NCBI RefSeq assembly: GCF_900114035.1 | Contig: NZ_FORP01000008.1 | Span: 124,001-188,000, forward strand | Length of the DNA: 64,000 bases | From: Amycolatopsis sacchari | GTDB taxonomy: Bacteria > Actinomycetota > Actinomycetes > Mycobacteriales > Pseudonocardiaceae | Direction: 5' to 3' | Notes under the pieces: model-generated | Seen by the model: only the letters and a program-made list of their open reading frames with translations | The model's database searches: none | What the model was told of the DNA's origin: nothing | Program-made: the position numbers and the translations under genes | Shown here: positions 61,922 through 64,000 of the stretch, one piece after another | Layout of the letters: each line of letters begins with the position of its first letter | Position numbering within the stretch: position 1 is the first letter of the stretch

Positions 61922-62701
61922 ATGCGGCACACCTCGGCGCAGACGCCTTCCGTCGTCGACCGGGTGCTGGCCGTCCTCGGCGCGTTCACCCCGGAACGGC
62001 CGGCCCTCACGCTGTCCGACCTCAGCCGCCGGGCCGGCCTGCCGCTGTCCACGACCCACCGGATCGTCGGCGAGCTGGCCCGGCGCGGCGCGCTGGAGCG
62101 GCAGGAGGACGGGCGGTACCGGGTCGGGTTGTGGCTGTGGGAGGTCGCCTCGCTCTCGCCCCGCGGGATGGGGCTGCGCGAGGCGGCCATGCCGTTCCTG
62201 GAGGACCTGTACGAGGCCACGCACGAGAACGTGCAGCTGGCGGTGCTCGACGCGCCCGAGGTGGTCTACGTCGAGCGCATCTCGGGCCGCAACGCGGTGA
62301 GCGTCGTGTCGCGCGTCGGCGGGCGGCTCGCCGCGCACGCGACGGGTGTCGGGCTGGTGCTGCTCGCCCACGCGCCCGCCGAGGTGCAGGAACAGGTACT
62401 GGCGGGGCCGCTCAAGGCGTACACGCCGAAGACGATCTGCGCGCCGGAGGAGCTGCGGCGCGTGCTGGCCGACGTGCGGCGCGACGGGTTCGTGATCAGC
62501 GACCGGCAGGTGGAGATGGTGTCGCTGTCGGTCGCCGCCCCCGTGTACGGCCCGGACGACGACGTCGTGGCCGCCATCTCGATCGTCGTGCCGGCGCGTG
62601 GCGCCGATCCGCGCACGCTGGTGCCGGCCGTCCGGGCCGCGGCCCGCGGCATCTCGCGCACCCTCGGCGCGCCACGGGCGCTCCGGCAGCCGGTCTTCTA
62701 G
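61922..62701 (+). CDS. IclR-family regulator (PobR/PcaR-like)
   Basis: 259 residues. The N-terminal winged helix (VVDRVLAVLGAFTPERPAL, LSDLSRRAGLPLSTTHRIVG) is followed by an effector domain (ERISGRNAVSVVSRVGGRLA, DGFVISDRQVEMVSLS). It lies immediately upstream of pobA on the same strand. IclR regulators commonly control aromatic-acid catabolism, so it probably senses 4-hydroxybenzoate or a derivative. Confidence 0.9.
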   Translation: MRHTSAQTPSVVDRVLAVLGAFTPERPALTLSDLSRRAGLPLSTTHRIVGELARRGALERQEDGRYRVGLWLWEVASLSPRGMGLREAAMPFLEDLYEATHENVQLAVLDAPEVVYVERISGRNAVSVVSRVGGRLAAHATGVGLVLLAHAPAEVQEQVLAGPLKAYTPKTICAPEELRRVLADVRRDGFVISDRQVEMVSLSVAAPVYGPDDDVVAAISIVVPARGADPRTLVPAVRAAARGISRTLGAPRALRQPVF

Positions 62702-62779
62702 CCAGTGGAAGGGTGTGTGTGCTCACGCCCCTGAGCACCGCATGCTGAGGGCCTGACGACGAGGTTTGGAGGTTTTCAG

Positions 62780-63958
62780 GTGGCTCGCACTCAGGTCGGC
62801 ATCATCGGCGCGGGGCCCGCGGGGCTGTTGCTGTCCTACCTGCTGCACGCCGAGGGCATCGACGCGGTCGTGCTGGAGGCGCGCAGCCGGGAGTACGTGG
62901 AGAAGCGGGTGCGGGCGGGGGTGTGCGAGCACCCGACGGTCGAGCTGCTGCGCGAGATCGGCGTCGGCACCCGGATGGACGCGGAAGGCCTGCCGCACCA
63001 CGGGTTTTCGCTGCGTTTCGACCGCGAGGACCACCGGATCGCGCTGTCGGAGCTGACCGGGAAGACGATCACCGTCTACGGGCAGCAGGAGATCGTGAAG
63101 GACCTCATCGCCGCGCACGAGGCGAAGGGGTACCCGGTGGAGTTCGAAGTGTCCGATGTGGAGCTTCACGAGCTTTCGGGCGACCAGCCGTTCGTGACCT
63201 ACCGCGACGCGGACGGGGTTTCGCGGCGGCTGGACTGCGACGTGATCGCGGGCTGCGACGGTTTCCACGGCGTGAGCCGCCCGGCGATCCCGGCCGACCG
63301 CGTGCGCTTCTTCAACCGCGAGTACCCGTTCGCGTGGCTCGGGGTGCTGGCGCAGACGCCGCCGTCGCACGAGGAGCTGATCTACACGCACCACGAGCGC
63401 GGGTTCGCACTGCACAGCATGCGGTCCCCGGAGATCACGCGGCTGTACCTGCAGGTCCCGTTCGACGAGAAGATCGCGGAGTGGTCGGACGACCGGATCT
63501 GGTCGGAGCTGTCGCTGCGGCTGGAGGTCGACGGCGAGTTCTCGTTGCGCGAAGGGCCGATCCTGGACAAGGGCATCACGCCGATGCGCAGCTTCGTCAC
63601 GGAGCCCATGCAGTACGGCCGCCTGTTCCTCGCGGGCGACGCGGCGCACATCGTCCCGCCGACCGGGGCGAAGGGCATGAACCTGGCGATCGCGGATGTC
63701 CGGGTGCTGTCGCGTGCGCTGGTGGAGTTGTTGCAGCACAAGCGGTCCGAGCTGGCTGAGTCCTATTCGGACACCTGCCTGCGGCGCGTGTGGCGTGCCG
63801 AGCACTTCTCGTGGTACATGACGTCGATGCTCCACGTGGACCCCTCCTCGGACGACTTCCAGCGCCGGCTGCAGCTGTCGCAGCTGCGGTACACGGCGTC
63901 GTCCACCGCGGCGGCGACCAGCCTGGCGGAGAACTACGTAGGCCTGCCGTTCGAATAG
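62780..63958 (+). CDS. pobA: 4-hydroxybenzoate 3-monooxygenase
   Basis: 392 residues, the usual PobA length. FAD-binding GIIGAGPAGLLLSYLL at the N-terminus, the DG fingerprint AGCDGFHGVSR, and the second FAD motif LFLAGDAAHIVPPTGAKGMN. The enzyme hydroxylates 4-hydroxybenzoate to protocatechuate with NAD(P)H. GTG 62780 follows GGAGGTTTTCAG. The upstream IclR gene is its likely regulator. No protocatechuate genes are in view on the right. Confidence 0.94.
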   Translation: MARTQVGIIGAGPAGLLLSYLLHAEGIDAVVLEARSREYVEKRVRAGVCEHPTVELLREIGVGTRMDAEGLPHHGFSLRFDREDHRIALSELTGKTITVYGQQEIVKDLIAAHEAKGYPVEFEVSDVELHELSGDQPFVTYRDADGVSRRLDCDVIAGCDGFHGVSRPAIPADRVRFFNREYPFAWLGVLAQTPPSHEELIYTHHERGFALHSMRSPEITRLYLQVPFDEKIAEWSDDRIWSELSLRLEVDGEFSLREGPILDKGITPMRSFVTEPMQYGRLFLAGDAAHIVPPTGAKGMNLAIADVRVLSRALVELLQHKRSELAESYSDTCLRRVWRAEHFSWYMTSMLHVDPSSDDFQRRLQLSQLRYTASSTAAATSLAENYVGLPFE

Positions 63959-63962
63959 GCAT

Positions 63963-63981
63963 CGTCAACCTACGGTTGACG
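63963..63981. promoter_or_regulatory. Inverted repeat CGTCAACC-TAC-GGTTGACG at the window end
   Basis: A perfect 8-base dyad just after pobA, with a further CGTCAACC starting at 63992. It is probably an operator for the gene beyond the window. Confidence 0.5.
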
Positions 63982-64000
63982 GCCGGGTTGTCGTCAACCT

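Overview
The window is GC-rich (roughly 70%) DNA from a filamentous actinomycete, most likely Pseudonocardiaceae and Amycolatopsis-like. The evidence is the GlnX-GlnH-PknG operon, WhiB and L,D-transpeptidase genes, a SapB/AmfS-type lanthipeptide locus, and an actinomycete integrative and conjugative element (AICE) in a tRNA gene. This is inference from gene content; no 16S gene is present.

Left chromosomal part (1-32,048): a TetR regulator fragment, a quinone reductase and a serine hydrolase form a run. They are followed by a broken NADAR gene, a VOC protein, tRNA-Lys and two small membrane proteins. At 4,797-10,871 lies a class III lanthipeptide operon in ramC-ramS-ramA-ramB order: LanKC synthetase, a 48-residue precursor that falls below usual gene-calling lengths, and two ABC exporter half-subunits. 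Then come a transhydrogenase-like Fe-ADH with a thioesterase, a ThDP enzyme, a desaturase, a cold-shock gene, and an acetoin dehydrogenase operon (acoX-A-B-C plus a GAF regulator). These are followed by glnX-glnH-pknG (amino-acid sensing to a Ser/Thr kinase), a thioesterase, an MHS transporter, an L,D-transpeptidase, a second cold-shock gene, and a tRNA Glu-Asp-Phe cluster.

Integrated element (32,049-49,329, about 17.3 kb): an AICE sits in the 3' end of tRNA-Phe and is bounded by a 44-bp direct repeat. It encodes an integrase with a Cys-rich insertion, an excisionase, a DUF3987 protein, a WhiB protein with an extra HTH, a prim-pol, an M41-like HExxH protein and an FtsK/TraB translocase. A DUF2637 membrane protein and 13 very small genes, mostly overlapping by a few bases, lie upstream of the translocase on the same strand. 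On the opposite strand are XRE regulators, one fused to a Nudix-like region reminiscent of pSAM2 Pif, and a GNAT-like protein. Non-coding structure is rich: arm-type repeats at both ends, a concentric palindrome before xis, GAGGGAA iterons, duplicated operators before the XRE gene and a 20-bp perfect hairpin.

Right chromosomal part (49,330-64,000): the displaced native tRNA-Phe terminator, GNAT, GrpB-family protein, a paralogous pair of small coiled proteins, an NAD(P)H oxidoreductase divergent from a GlxA-type regulator, and a TetR regulator. Beyond these are a PAS-GGDEF-EAL protein divergent from a solitary ketosynthase-like gene, an APC permease, a MetE-like methyltransferase, an IclR regulator and pobA (4-hydroxybenzoate 3-monooxygenase). 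All calls come from reading the sequence; no database search was run.
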